Below are positions 22,943-33,429 of a stretch of DNA of 64,000 bases, one piece after another (position 1 is the stretch's first letter; each line of letters begins with the position of its first letter). The position numbers and the translations under genes are program-made. Below the pieces are notes generated by a model. The model was not told the origin of the DNA, made no database searches, and worked only from the letters and a program-made list of their open reading frames with translations. The stretch comes from Nigrospora sphaerica (lineage: Eukaryota; Ascomycota; Sordariomycetes; Amphisphaeriales; Apiosporaceae): assembly GCA_018287875.1 (NCBI GenBank), contig JAGVVL010000001.1, positions 5,518,001-5,582,000 on the forward strand, written 5' to 3'.

Positions 22943-24693
22943 TCAAAAGTCACCGAACAAGTTGCCGTACCTAGCAACTGTCGTCAGCAATAGCCCTTCG
23001 GCGCGCCGCGCACCCGCCCCAACTTGACTTACTCGTCTGATCCCGGTAGGCCGTATTTCTCCTGTTCCTCAGGGTACCTATCGAACTGGCTCGCGTCACC
23101 CGCGCCCGCCTTGACCGGTGGCGTGTAAGGAGCGTCAATGTCCTTCCTGAGTAGCCGATCCCACGTAACCTCGGCAAACCAAGGGTGGTTCTTGACGTCC
23201 GAAGGCCCTCCGTACAGATTGCCGAGCCGCTTGGTGAGGTCATGCGTAATGAGGCGCTCCAGGAGGTTCTGCGCGTCCGGATTGACGTACTGCGGATATT
23301 TGACTTTACCCTTAAGAATGTTTTCATATATCTTCATGGGCGACCCGCTGTCCCAGAACGGCGTGTAGCCGCACAGCATTTCGTAGATTAGAATGCCGAG
23401 TGACCACCTTGGCGCGGTTAGCCGCCCGCCTTCGTCCGGGGTTCGACTACTTACCAGTCGACCGATTTGTTATAGCCCTTGTTCGAGACTACCTCGGGCG
23501 CCAAGTAGTCGGGCGTACCGCAGAGCGTCCAAGTCTTATCGGGGACTCGCTTGGCGAAACCAAAATCGGTGATCTTGAGGTGGCCATGGCGGTCCAGAAG
23601 CAAGTTTTCGGGTTTCAAGTCGCGGTAGATGATGTTGCGCGCATGCAGGTACTCCAGCGCCAACGTCACCTCGGCCGCGTAGAATTTGGCCACGGGGTTC
23701 GGGAACCGCTATGCAGACGATCAGCAACGAGCGCACCGTCGAGGGGGGCAAGGGAGCGGTGGGGAGCGGCGGGGAGGGGGGGGAACTCACCCCAGATTTC
23801 CTCAGCAACGAGAAGAGCTCACCGCCCTCGACAAAGTCCATGACCATGTACAGATTTCGAGGGTCCTGGAACGTACCCCACAGGGTCACCAGAAAAGGGT
23901 GCTTGACTTCGCCCAGCATGCGCCGTTCGTCGTTGGTGTGCTCAACCTGCTTCATCTTGACCACCTGCGCCTTCTTCAGCACCTTGATGGCATAGAAGCG
24001 CTGGTTGTGCTTGGACTGCACCAAATGGACGCGCCCAAAACTACCGGTACCCAGGGTCCGGAGCAGGTCGAAGTCGCCCAAGGAGTATTTGCCCTTGGTC
24101 ACCCTGACCTCTGAGGGCTGTTGGCGATGGTGTGTCTGGTGCGGCTGTGGTGTGGTTGGCTTCGGGGGCGGCGCCTGGGGCACGGCAATGGCACTCGCAC
24201 CTTCGCCATCAGTTAGTACGCGGCTCGTGCCGTTGGGATGCGCGGGGTGAGGCGTACCATCGGCCTGTGGGTTATTTATCAGGTTGCTGATGCTTGGAAC
24301 AGCTCGAGGAGTGCCCACCTGGCCAGGACTCGGCGAGGGCTGGATTCCATATGGCGCCGCCGCCTGCTGTAGCTGCTGCTGCTGCGGCTGAGGTGGCTGT
24401 GTCTGCGGCTGCTGGTGCTGGCTGCTGACAGAACTCATCTTTTGCGGTTGCGAGTCGCTACCCGCGCCAGGGCTCAGTACGTCGTGTAGTCCCGCGTGGC
24501 TCCCCGCCGAATGCGTGTGCGAATGTGATATGCTACTCGCGGCCGTGGTGTGGCTAGGCGTGTTTGTGAGCGAATTGTCGAACGGCCTGGACGACGTCGG
24601 CGTGATGGGCGTGACCGGACTTGTCGGTTGGCTGGAGGAATCTGGCTTTTCCTCCCTCGTCCGCTTCTTCTTGAGGAATCCTAAGCTCGGCAT
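22943..24693 (-). CDS. pkaC: cAMP-dependent protein kinase catalytic subunit
   Basis: Minus-strand exons 23791-24693, 23455-23708, 23033-23407 and 22943-22970. Phases close exactly, giving 519 aa. AGC Ser/Thr kinase that is freed from its regulatory subunit by cAMP and controls growth, sporulation and nutrient sensing. Evidence: Gly loop GTGSFGRVH (about residue 215), ATP-site Lys in YAIKVLKK (about 237), catalytic loop [18 protein letters not shown], activation loop [15 protein letters not shown] with the PDK1-target Thr, and [17 protein letters not shown]. The last exon is 28 bases and supplies the conserved tail ending YGNLFGDF (an F-X-X-F hydrophobic motif). Without it the kinase would stop early at an intronic TAA. 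The about 205-residue N-terminus is Pro/Gln/Ser/His-rich and disordered, as in filamentous-fungal PKA-C1 and unlike animal PKA. An upstream gap of 3.5 kb suggests a long leader and regulatory region. Confidence 0.95.
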
Positions 24694-27600
24694 AGATGGA
24701 TAGATTGGTGAATGGACGGGACGAACTGGGTGGCGATTGATCGGGGAGCACCCTGGGTCGAGGCGTCGAGCGCGTCGTTAGCCGGCACGTTGTCGGCGTC
24801 AATTGGAGGTGGCCCAGACGCTGTCTTTATCCGGAGGCCAAGAAGCAGCGCAGCTCACGGGCCGGAGGACGACGTCCTCGCTTTGCTCAGGTCAGTGGAG
24901 GTGGAAAGGGCGGCTGGACACGCAGCACGGCGCAAGTCCAGCGTAGCAATAAGACGGGAGACCCCAAAGGTGGGCGGCTAGGCGGGGCAGAGGCGATGGG
25001 ATGGAGGATACACCGTGGGTCGGGATCCCAGCCCACAAGAGGACGAGTGCGAGTCTTGAGCCAGGGGAGGTCGATAGCAAGCGGTGCAAGATAACCCAAG
25101 TATTTCGAGTCCTTTGTGTGGCCGCAAACCGTCCTATTGGCTCGGCTGGAATTACAGCAACGGACGTTGGCCGCCGATAGACGCTGGTTGCGGGTTCCGG
25201 CTAGGTGGCGGGAGGCGGTCCAGGAAGCGGCCGAGACACAAAGAGAGCCGGCGGAGCTGCTTCGTATAAGTAGGTAGGTAGGTAGGTCGGTAAAATAGAT
25301 GCGCGACGAAGAAGCGTCAGGCTCGGTTTCCCCGTCTCGTGCCTTGGGACAGGCCAAGCGCGGAATAATATATAAGAAGGTGGGCAAATGCAAGGGGATG
25401 ACGGGTATGCAGTCCCTTCCGAGAGAGCTGAGCTGGAGCCAGGCGACAACGGGAAGCGGGCTTGGTCTGACGATTTGCTGTCAACTTGAGGGGAGACCAC
25501 GTCCGCGGCGGGTTCCCGTACGGGGGGCAGGACCGTTGAGGAGAAGACGATCCCAGGCAGCTCCAACGGGCCAATTCGGAAAAGAGCAGACGAGCTTTTT
25601 CCGGTGGTCCTGGAAAAGAGGGAGAGTCGTACCGTCCGGGTCGAGTTTGGGGGGGTTTTCGAGTTGAAAGAAAGCTCAAGAGCAGGTGGGCAGTTGAGGA
25701 GGTGCCCGGTGAGACTTTAGTGGTCAAGAGCGCGCGCGTCGTCGGGGTTTCTTCTCCCTGACGAGGTACCTCCTGCCAACGCCCTATCAACCTAAGCTGG
25801 GGGTGGTCTCCAGTCTCTCCAGCAGGCGCAGCAAGCAAGCAGCCTATGATGTATGTACAGCTAAGCTACCTTCGTACTACGGCGTCGTCGCAGTCAGTAA
25901 GCGGGCAAGCAACTCGGGAGCAACCAGGAATCACCCACGCTCGGGTCGGGAGGGGACGAGGGGAGAGGGGGGGGGAAGCAAGCAATAGGACACAGTTTGG
26001 CGCGGCTGGCGGAGAGGTGCTTCCCTAGACCCAGCGGCGGCTCGCTATACCATGTCATCAAGCAATCCCACACCCCCCATGCGTGGATACCGCAGCTACA
26101 GGACTAATCTCATGTCGGTAAGGTAGGCGGGCGGCCTGGCGACAAACGACTGTTGACTGCAGGAGTACTCTAATCCAGCTGGGCAAGGTGGGGTCTCGAC
26201 CAGCATCAGCAAGATCGTCCATGGATAGGTCAGCTTTGCAAAGTGGGCTGGAGGTGAACTCTCCCGATTCACTTCAAAAGGTGGGGACCGCGGTTGTGAC
26301 GACAGCTCTGCGGGCGTGCGGCCAAGGGGGCGGACTCGTACCTCGAGAAAGCCGACACAGGGAGAGGGGGCGTCGGCCAACGTTTTGCGCAAGCCATGGC
26401 GCCAGGGCCCGAAGAAGCGCGTGCACGTTTGGTGACGCCAACCGCGAAGCGCGAAACCTACTTGCTCCGACCGTTGGACTTTCTCGTCCAGCGCGCTGAC
26501 AATGGCGTCGTGAAGCGCGCAGCCCAAGGTGAAGACGAAAAAGACGACGAGGGTGCAGACGCCACTCTGGGTGCACCCGCCAGAGCAAAAAGCCAGTACC
26601 CCATCTTGGGAGCCCTGGGCGGAGATGGCTCGATGGATACAAAGTGCATCGGCTACCCACTACAGCAGTAGGCAGGCGGGTGGTCTCCATACCGAGCACG
26701 CTGGACGTGGCCGAGCAGCCTGGGTGACTACCAGCTGGCTCTGCGGGCGGCGCGACAACGAACCGAACCGTACTAGGTTCTCGTACGGCTGATCGATAAT
26801 TGTCGGAGATTGTGTTGCGATTCGCGACGATATCAATCGTCTTTTATCGGTGCCCAACACTCAAATCGACGTGCCGCGGCCCCCCCTTCCTCCCGTCCCT
26901 GCCACCATCTCGCCATGATCCAGGACCCAACAGGCTCTCCATGGGATGTCACGCATTGGGAACGCTGGCGCATTGCAACGCACGTGTGGGACGTGGGGTA
27001 AAATAGTGGCAGCGGTACAAATTTAAGTCGTAGCCCTGCCCAGGCTCTCGCCCGCCGCCTCAACGAGCCAGTCATCCCATTGCCAATTTGGCTCGTCTAC
27101 TCGCTAAAGAAAAAAAAGCAGCTGAAGAGGTTAGGCTACTTTATTAAGATGTTTGGTCTGCAATCACCTACATTCCATACCTGCCTAGGCCTACTGGTTA
27201 CATGTCATTATCAGCCCCCAACCCCGTCATCTGCCGGCGTGGGGCACACAATGCTGACTTCAGAAGACGCCCCGGTGACTGCAGTTGAGCCGCACAATGA
27301 GCGTGCCATTGATCCCGCTCCAGTCGGCGTGTGCCGAGGCACAATGGGCAGGGAGCTGCTGGCTTGTTGCGTTGCCGGGGTACCGTGGAGGAAGAGGAGC
27401 AAGAAGCCGAAGGGAGGCAGAGGCACCTTGGGGACACGGGGCCTCGTATGTATCTGATTGTGTGTCTGTATGTGCTGGCGGAACGGCGGCAAGCCAAAAT
27501 GACTTTCTTAATAAGCACCTACTCTCCTCTCACTCACCTACCGCAACAGGAATCAATCACCAGATGCTGGGGTTTTCTTGAACCCCGCTGACCATTCCCC

Positions 27601-28163
27601 TCAGCTGCGTACCTACGTCTAGCCGCAAGGAAGCGAACGCCATAGTACTTGCTTCTCCCGGTTTCAAAGCCATGCATAAACCAGGCCCCGGACCGGGGTT
27701 AGGACCCGACCGATGGCCCCCCATTGGCCAGCGTCAGCTTGCACGCACAGCGCTTCTTCATCACATCGGCATGGGCGGTTTGGTCGGACGGGCACGGTGC
27801 GCGCGAGCCCAACCCGAAACCGACGAAGCACGCAACTTTCAGCCCGTGGCCGATTGATCTCAGGGATGACTTCAGCCCACTGTCCCTGGGTCACAGAGAT
27901 ACGGCACCGGTTGGCCCTGAGCCGCCCGACAGAAATAGCAGGAGCATCGTAATTTTGACGTGCCGATAGTCAACAAGTATACATGCCGATACACACCGGA
28001 AAACCCTCCCCTGCATCTAGGACCGCGTGAAACTTCACGGAGCGCATGCACTCTAAGCCTTGGATGCAGATGGCAGGTGTATGCTATTCATTCCTTTCTT
28101 TTCCGCGTAACGCCGGGGGGCCCCTTCCGTCGTCCGCTGCCCCAAGTTCCATAAACGCGCCGC
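24694..28163. other. Long intergenic region upstream of PKA-C
   Basis: No gene could be supported over 3.5 kb. The left part should be promoter and leader of the PKA gene. It includes a tatataag block near 25368 and a TAGG repeat at 25270-25287. A weak minus-strand frame around 26096-26590 contains one very hydrophobic stretch but no credible ATG or family match (see rejected items). The right end is the 3' flank of the lectin gene. Confidence 0.45.
25270..25287. repeat. (TAGG)n short tandem repeat
   Basis: About four TAGG units in tandem in the PKA-C upstream region. Confidence 0.85.
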
Positions 28164-29233
28164 TCAGAATCGGTGTGTCCGCTTGTTGCTTCGGTAGGCA
28201 GTGTAACCCACGTAAGCACCTCCAAGCACCAAACCGACCAGGACAATCTTGACGAGGAACCAGCCCCAGCCGCCGCTCTCCTTCTCGACCTTGGGCTGGC
28301 TGTTCTTGCGGCTGGGCGACGACTTGCCCGCCGGGCCGCCCGAATTGTACAGGTTGCGCGCGTTGACCGAGATGATGTCGTGGTTGTCGCTCAACTCGCC
28401 CGTCTCGGCGCTGAAGCCCAGGTAGGTGACGGCGGGGATCGCGGGGGGCTCGCTCGTCTCGAAGCAGAGGGTCCATTCGTCCTCGGCCTTGTACTGGAGC
28501 TCGAGCTTCAACGTCTTGTCCTGGAAGTAGGTCAAACGCAGCTTGGTCGGCACGTTGGCGTGCCGGATACCGCGCGCCGAGCAGCCTGCGAACTCGGTAT
28601 CCTTGCCGTCATTGTCCTTGTTGTAGGACGTCTTGCCGTCGCCGTACATGGCCATGACGTAGGGGAAGACGACGCCGGGCCGGTTGTTCTTGTAGGTGTC
28701 GATGAAGATGCCGAGGCCCTCAAACTTGTCCGTGTGTCCAAAGACGGGGCCAAGCTTGCCGCGCTCCTTGGTCAACCACATGGCAAAGCCGTCGCCGTAG
28801 AGCTGGTTTTGGCCGTGGACCTTGAACTCGACCTCGATTTCCCAGTTGGTGGCCGTCAAGGGCACGCGCGAGAACAGCCAGCCGTTTTGCGAGGGGCGTT
28901 CCGAGGTCAGGCGCACATATCTGGTTGCCCGTCAGTCCGCCTTCCAGGGCGCGAGTAAACAGAGGCGGGCCGCGTACGAATCTGTTCGGATAATGGTATC
29001 GCCTCCAAACTCATACCACCGACTGGCAATGTCCGAGTCGAGGTACGGCTGCACGAGGGTGTGCGTTCGCAGCTGCGGTGGAAGCCGGGTCAGGGACACA
29101 GGGCGGCACGAGCAGGGGCACGGCTGCTTCGGCTTACCGAGATGCTTCGCACGTTGCCATCATCGTCATGGCTCACGGCGGCGCGGGCAGTCGCTGCCAG
29201 CCACAGGGCAGACAAGGCTGTGAGCCACCTCAT
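28164..29233 (-). CDS. L-type (legume-like) lectin cargo receptor, VIP36/Emp46-47 class
   Basis: Minus-strand exons 29138-29233, 28978-29048 and 28164-28920. Phases close exactly, giving 307 aa. Type I membrane lectin that binds high-mannose glycoproteins and cycles them between ER and Golgi. The signal peptide is MRWLTALSALWLAATARA. The lectin fold follows: PYLDSDIASRWYEFGGDTII, a beta-sheet core with NGWLFSRVPL, LYGDGFAMWLTKER (metal and sugar site Asp) and FEGLGIFIDTYKNNR with the Ca2+-binding Asp/Asn. Then GFSAETGELSDNHDIISV closes the domain near residue 245. A Ser/Lys-rich linker leads to one transmembrane helix (FLVKIVLVGLVLGGAYVGY) and a short basic cytosolic tail ending KRTHRF. The length fits fungal VIP36-like proteins, shorter than ERGIC-53/Emp47 because the coiled-coil stalk is missing. 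It is divergent from TIM13. Confidence 0.92.
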
Positions 29234-30061
29234 CGTCTGTCTGGCCGGGGGTAGAGGGTCGGGGAACACACGCCTCAGCGGAGGGGGGGCAAGGAGAGCA
29301 GAGAGGGCAGGTGGGATAAAAGACAGGCGGCTGCTGAGCGTCTTGCGGCGTGAAGAAGGTAAAAAACCGCAAGGTCAATGCGTGCGATGAGAGCTGGTCG
29401 TGTACGAGCAGTCGGTCAGTCCGTCCACCAGGCCGTCGCGCGCTGTTCGTATGTCCAGCCTGTCTCGGTCAGGATCCGTGCCATCTACGGAGTACTGATT
29501 GACTGATCGCTGCTAGCTGGCCTCTTTCACACACGCTTCGCCAAATAAAACCGGGCCGTCTGGCCCATTGCTCGACGCCAAGTGGCCAGCTTGAGCTTCG
29601 GGGCCTCTCCATCCAGCTGCTGGGCTCCTGGACCCCTGTTACCTCCAGGTGCTGCTGCTGCTGCTGCTGCTGCCCGCCTCCCAATTCGTTACCGACGCCA
29701 AGGAGCCTTATGATTGGGCAAAAAGTATTTATCAGCCACATCAATATCATGCACCGCCACAATTTGAGGCTGGTACTTATTGTCCCTCTGTGCCATGGAC
29801 CCCTCGCAGCCTTGCGCGAGCATCCATGTACATACAGGCCGCAGGTCTCCGTCATACTAATGACGCTAAGGAAATATCTTAGCCTCGAGCATATCCATCC
29901 ACCATTAGAATAGCTCCAGTGCACTGTGGTCTTGCGATTACCAACATCTCAACTCGATTCTGCCTCCTGCTCCGTCCGGCAACTGACGGTCCGTTCCCGA
30001 GCGCAATTCCGCGGCAGATTTTACCGAACCACGACCGAGCACCCATCAATTCCCCGCCAAC
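29234..30061. other. Divergent promoter region (lectin / TIM13)
   Basis: This 828-base spacer lies between two outward-pointing start codons. It contains a (CTG)7 run at 29652-29672. Both promoters should lie here. No coding exon seen. Confidence 0.45.
29652..29672. repeat. (CTG)7 trinucleotide repeat
   Basis: Seven CTG units in the lectin/TIM13 intergenic spacer, not in a supported reading frame. Confidence 0.9.
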
Positions 30062-30377
30062 ATGGACTCCGAGAATGTTAAGCAGGAGGTGATCAAACAG
30101 GTCCGGACGCAATATGCCATGACCAACGCCAGAGAGCTGATTGAGGTGCGTGTCTTACGCTTTGTTCATCGGCTGCCGGGTTTTCCTGGGCTGCTGTTTT
30201 CTGACGTGTCTCTAGAAAATCAATGAGCATTGCTTCCAGAAGTGCGTCCCGAAGCCCGGCTCCTCTCTTTCGAGCGGCGAACAGACCTGCTTCACCCAGT
30301 GCATGGAGAAGTACATGTCAGCTTGGAACCAAGTCAGCACCTCGTACATCACCCGGTTACAGCGGGAGGGCCAGTAG
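30062..30377 (+). CDS. TIM13: Mitochondrial intermembrane-space chaperone TIM13
   Basis: Exons 30062-30145 and 30216-30377, in phase, 81 aa, the usual size. Small Tim protein that pairs with Tim8 as a hexameric chaperone and carries hydrophobic precursors from TOM to TIM22 or the SAM complex in the intermembrane space. The family signature is clear: twin CX3C motifs HCFQKC and TCFTQC with 14 residues between them, which form two disulfides, flanked by helices. The N-terminus MDSENVKQEVIKQVRTQYAM and the QYAMTNARELIEKINEHCF context are specific to Tim13 rather than Tim8, 9 or 10. The ATG at 30062 is the first in frame and follows an accgcc-like leader. It converges with the NSRP1-like gene, leaving 281 bases between the stops. 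Confidence 0.95.
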
Positions 30378-30658
30378 ACAAAAGGCAGTATCCAGAGCGA
30401 CGGGCGACGGGCCGCAATGGGCGGCGGCGCATCGCCGGCTGCGAACCGCCCCCCATCGTCTGTGTATATAACCATCAATGCTACACAACACAGCCTCGAC
30501 GTCAGTTACGGCAACTGTTTTTACCCGATGAATCATGCAAGACACGACCAGCAGCAAGGTGGATATGTGTCGCCGCCCATGTCGACTCGTCTCTGTACTA
30601 TAAGCCAGAGAAAAGCTGCTCAATACACTGGGCAGCCAGCAAGGAGCACATGTTTGCC

Positions 30659-31828
30659 TTAGTCCTTCTTGGCCGCCGCCGCGGCTTTTCGGGCAAGGTA
30701 CCGCTCACGCGCACTCGAAATCTCGCCTTCGGTCTTCCTCGATTTGGCAGCGCGCTCGACCTTCTCTTGCTCCTCGGCCTCCTGCTCCATGGACCGCTTC
30801 AACGACTGTTCCAGCTGGGCCTCGAGCATGCGCGACTGCCGCTCGCGCATCGCCTGCTTGCCTCCAGCCCCCATGAAACCCGTCGACGGTCGATCCGGCC
30901 GGCGCTCCGAGTCTCGCTGCTCTTTCCGCGCTTCGGGCTTCTTCTTGGCACCTAGATTTAGTCCTCCCTTGAGCAGCTCGCGCTTGTCGACTACCTGCCC
31001 GTCCTCGTTCAGCGCAATGGCCCCGCCTTTGGCGTTGATGTCCTTGGCAATGTCGGCATCCGTTTTGGCCTTTTCCTCTTCGGGAGCCTCGTCTGGCTGG
31101 GGGCCGGCCTTGGCCTTCTCCTCGGCTGCTTTCATGACTTCCGTGTGCCTCTGGTCGCCTCGGTTGAGCATATCCTTGTAGAAGGCCGTCATGCCGCCGC
31201 CTACATTTTTCCTCGCCTCTTCCTCTTCTCTTTTGCGCTCCTCTTCCTCGATGCGCCGGTTCTCCTCTTGCTGTTTCTTGTAGGCCTCCGTGACGAACTT
31301 TTCCTTGTCGGCGAACTCCTCGCCCTCAGCCTCGCGCTCGCGCGCAATCTTCTTCTCCTCGGCGATCAGGGCATCCCGTTTCCGAACGGCCGCTGAGGCC
31401 AGAAGACTTTTCATATACTTGGGCCGCTTCTCGGCGTCCTCGGCGGTAACTTTCTTCTCCGGTTTTAATGAATCGTAAACGGCATCGTAGTCGTAAATGG
31501 ACGGGTCCAGGTCTTCGGCCGCTTCTTGGTGTTTCCGCGAGTCCAACGAGCTCGACAGGTCGCCGTACATGGATATTGGGAGCTTCTGTTTGCTGGCAGG
31601 GCCATGTTTTGGTTTGGACGGCGCATTCTTCCCCAGGCCGCCGACTGGGTTTCCCGGGGAATCGATGTCGAATTCGGTGATTTCGGTCGCTTGGGGCCCG
31701 GTGCTGTTGGAGGTCTCTTTGTCCGAATCGTCGTCATCGCCGAAGATTGGCTTCCGCTTCGCGGGCGCGGGCTTGGTGCCCGGCTTCTTCGCCAGGTTCA
31801 GGCCGTACGAGAGGCCCGGCTTGCTCAT
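30659..31828 (-). CDS. NSRP1/CCDC55-like nuclear speckle splicing regulator
   Basis: Single exon of 389 aa starting MSKPGLSYGLNLAKK. The domain is recognisable by DPSIYDYDAVYDSLKPEKK (about residues 108-126), a KRPKYMKSLLASAAVRKR block, and EREAEGEEFADKEKFVTEAY followed by a long charged coiled coil of Glu/Arg repeats to about residue 225. This order is that of the NSRP1 (coiled-coil domain-containing 55) N-terminal domain. Mammalian NSRP1 is a nuclear speckle protein that influences alternative splice-site choice. A fungal role in pre-mRNA processing is inferred. The C-terminal half is low-complexity with further helical, Arg/Lys/Glu-rich segments and ends ARKAAAAAKKD. Promoter DNA is shared with the divergent NFKBIL1-like gene, 467 bases between the start codons. 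Confidence 0.85.
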   Translation of the reverse strand: MSKPGLSYGLNLAKKPGTKPAPAKRKPIFGDDDDSDKETSNSTGPQATEITEFDIDSPGNPVGGLGKNAPSKPKHGPASKQKLPISMYGDLSSSLDSRKHQEAAEDLDPSIYDYDAVYDSLKPEKKVTAEDAEKRPKYMKSLLASAAVRKRDALIAEEKKIAREREAEGEEFADKEKFVTEAYKKQQEENRRIEEEERKREEEEARKNVGGGMTAFYKDMLNRGDQRHTEVMKAAEEKAKAGPQPDEAPEEEKAKTDADIAKDINAKGGAIALNEDGQVVDKRELLKGGLNLGAKKKPEARKEQRDSERRPDRPSTGFMGAGGKQAMRERQSRMLEAQLEQSLKRSMEQEAEEQEKVERAAKSRKTEGEISSARERYLARKAAAAAKKD

Positions 31829-32295
31829 TTTCGTTTTCGTGGCGCGTGCGTCTCGCCAACGCAGGGGATAGATGGCCTGGCGACTGGGGAATGGTTGCGT
31901 TCCAATACAGAGGACAGAGCGGGTGTATGCGAATTGTTAAATGGCGAAATGGGAATGCACTGTTTGGCTGCCGCTTGAGGAGAGTACAAGTTAACGCTGT
32001 ATTCGTAGCTCTCGGGGCGCATCAGCCTGGGCAAGCCACGAGATTGGATGGGTTCAATAGGCTAGAAGTAGCGGTCCCGCCTCACAACGTCACTGCGCTG
32101 CTGTGTGCACCCCAACTTGCAGGTACAGGGTACAAGTACTTTTTATAGAAGCGCTATTCTTTCCGCCCCTAAGAGAGACACACAAAGTCAAGTTGAGCTC
32201 TCCCATCCCGCTGAACGACGCCAGCGGCCCCCGGTGACAAACCAAACCCGATTCAACGAGCTCAGCCGTGGTTTCTCGACCATGACATACCCACG
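31829..32295. other. Divergent promoter region (NSRP1-like / NFKBIL1-like)
   Basis: Compact 467-base spacer between outward-pointing start codons. No distinctive element or coding exon seen. Confidence 0.45.
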
Positions 32296-33429
32296 ATGAC
32301 GACCGAGATCACGTCGCCCAAGCGGCGACACATCTTGTCCTCCATCAACCCCGACAGAGCACGTCTTTCACCACCACCGGGACCACCTCAGGCAGCCCCG
32401 CCACCAGAAGCGTCGCAGCCACCAGGCGAGGCCGCCGAGTCTGGGCGCGAATCGCAAAGTCCTGTCGCCGACCCCGAGCGAAAAGAGAGAAGCAGCCGTA
32501 CTTCCAAGTTCCGCTTCAAAAGCACATCATCCCGCTCCCATCGCTCCTCCCGGCATCGTGAGCGGGATGGGGAACACCACCACGACCGCGACCGAGCGCG
32601 CGACGATCGCAGGGACCATCGGGACGACGAGCGCGAGGACGGCGAGGATCGCGCCGGTGACGAGCACCGGCATCGCCATCACCGACGGCGGCACCACCAC
32701 CGGAAACACCGGCGGCGGCGGTCGCGGTCGCCGACGCCGCCCAATCCGTATGAGCCGCCGCCACTGGACCCCGAGGCGGCGTTCCGGGCGTCGCTATTCG
32801 ACGCCATGGCCGACGACGAGGGCGCGGCGTACTGGGAGGGCGTCTACGGGCAGCCGCTGCACGTGTACGCGAACGCGCGGGCGGGGCCGCAGGGCGAGCT
32901 CGAGCGCATGACGGACGACGAGTACGCGGCGCACGTGCGGCAGCGCATGTGGGAGAAGACGCACGAGGGCCTGCTCGAGGAGCGCGCGCGCCGCGCCGCC
33001 GAGCAGCAGGCCCGCGCCGACCGCGCCGCCGAGGCCCGCCGGCTGACGCGGGAGATGGAGGAGAGCCTCCGGCGCGGCGAGGAGCGCCGCCGCCGCCGCG
33101 GCTGGCGCGCCCGCTACGACGACTACGCCGGCCGCTGGGAGGCCTGGGACGGCCGCCTCGAGGGCCTGGCCTGGCCCGCCGCCGGCGGCCGCGAGAACAT
33201 CGAGCCCGACGCCGTCCGCGACTTCTTCGTGAACGGCCTCGACCCCGTCGAGCTGGGCGAGAAGGAGTTCCTCGCCAGGCTGAAGGAGGAGCGCGTCCGG
33301 TGGCACCCGGACAAGATGCAGCAGAGGCTGGGCGACAAGTTCGACGCCGCCGTGCAGAGAGACGTCACGGCCGTCTTCCAGGTCATCGACAAGTTGTGGT
33401 CTGACGTGCGGGCGAAGGCGAAGGCATGA
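32296..33429 (+). CDS. NFKBIL1-like protein with J-domain-like C-terminus
   Basis: Single exon of 377 aa starting MTTEITSPKRRHILSS. Residues about 65-150 are extremely Arg/His/Asp-rich (RS/RD/RH-type repeats) as in splicing-associated proteins. Then comes PPLDPEAAFRASLFDAMADD, a long Arg/Glu helix (to about residue 265), a Trp-rich part (YDDYAGRWEAWDG) and the C-terminal block FFVNGLDPVELGEKEFLARL followed by RWHPDKMQQRLG. The His-Pro-Asp is that of J domains, and the order (ankyrin-less arm, charged helix, RWHPD) fits fungal NF-kappa-B-inhibitor-like 1 proteins. NFKBIL1 has been tied to RNA splicing, and J-type HPD loops contact Hsp70. Neither is shown here. The DNA of 32540-33200 is exceptionally GC-rich, producing long spurious open frames in every reading frame. 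Confidence 0.78.
   Translation: MTTEITSPKRRHILSSINPDRARLSPPPGPPQAAPPPEASQPPGEAAESGRESQSPVADPERKERSSRTSKFRFKSTSSRSHRSSRHRERDGEHHHDRDRARDDRRDHRDDEREDGEDRAGDEHRHRHHRRRHHHRKHRRRRSRSPTPPNPYEPPPLDPEAAFRASLFDAMADDEGAAYWEGVYGQPLHVYANARAGPQGELERMTDDEYAAHVRQRMWEKTHEGLLEERARRAAEQQARADRAAEARRLTREMEESLRRGEERRRRRGWRARYDDYAGRWEAWDGRLEGLAWPAAGGRENIEPDAVRDFFVNGLDPVELGEKEFLARLKEERVRWHPDKMQQRLGDKFDAAVQRDVTAVFQVIDKLWSDVRAKAKA

Noticed and set aside
26096..26590. Minus-strand frame with a strongly hydrophobic stretch (GVCTLVVFFVFTLGCALHDA)
   Set aside because: No ATG begins the frame in a sensible place. It starts only at a TTG, the downstream part has random composition and no family was recognised. It could be an exon of a small membrane protein, but splice sites to a start exon were not convincing.
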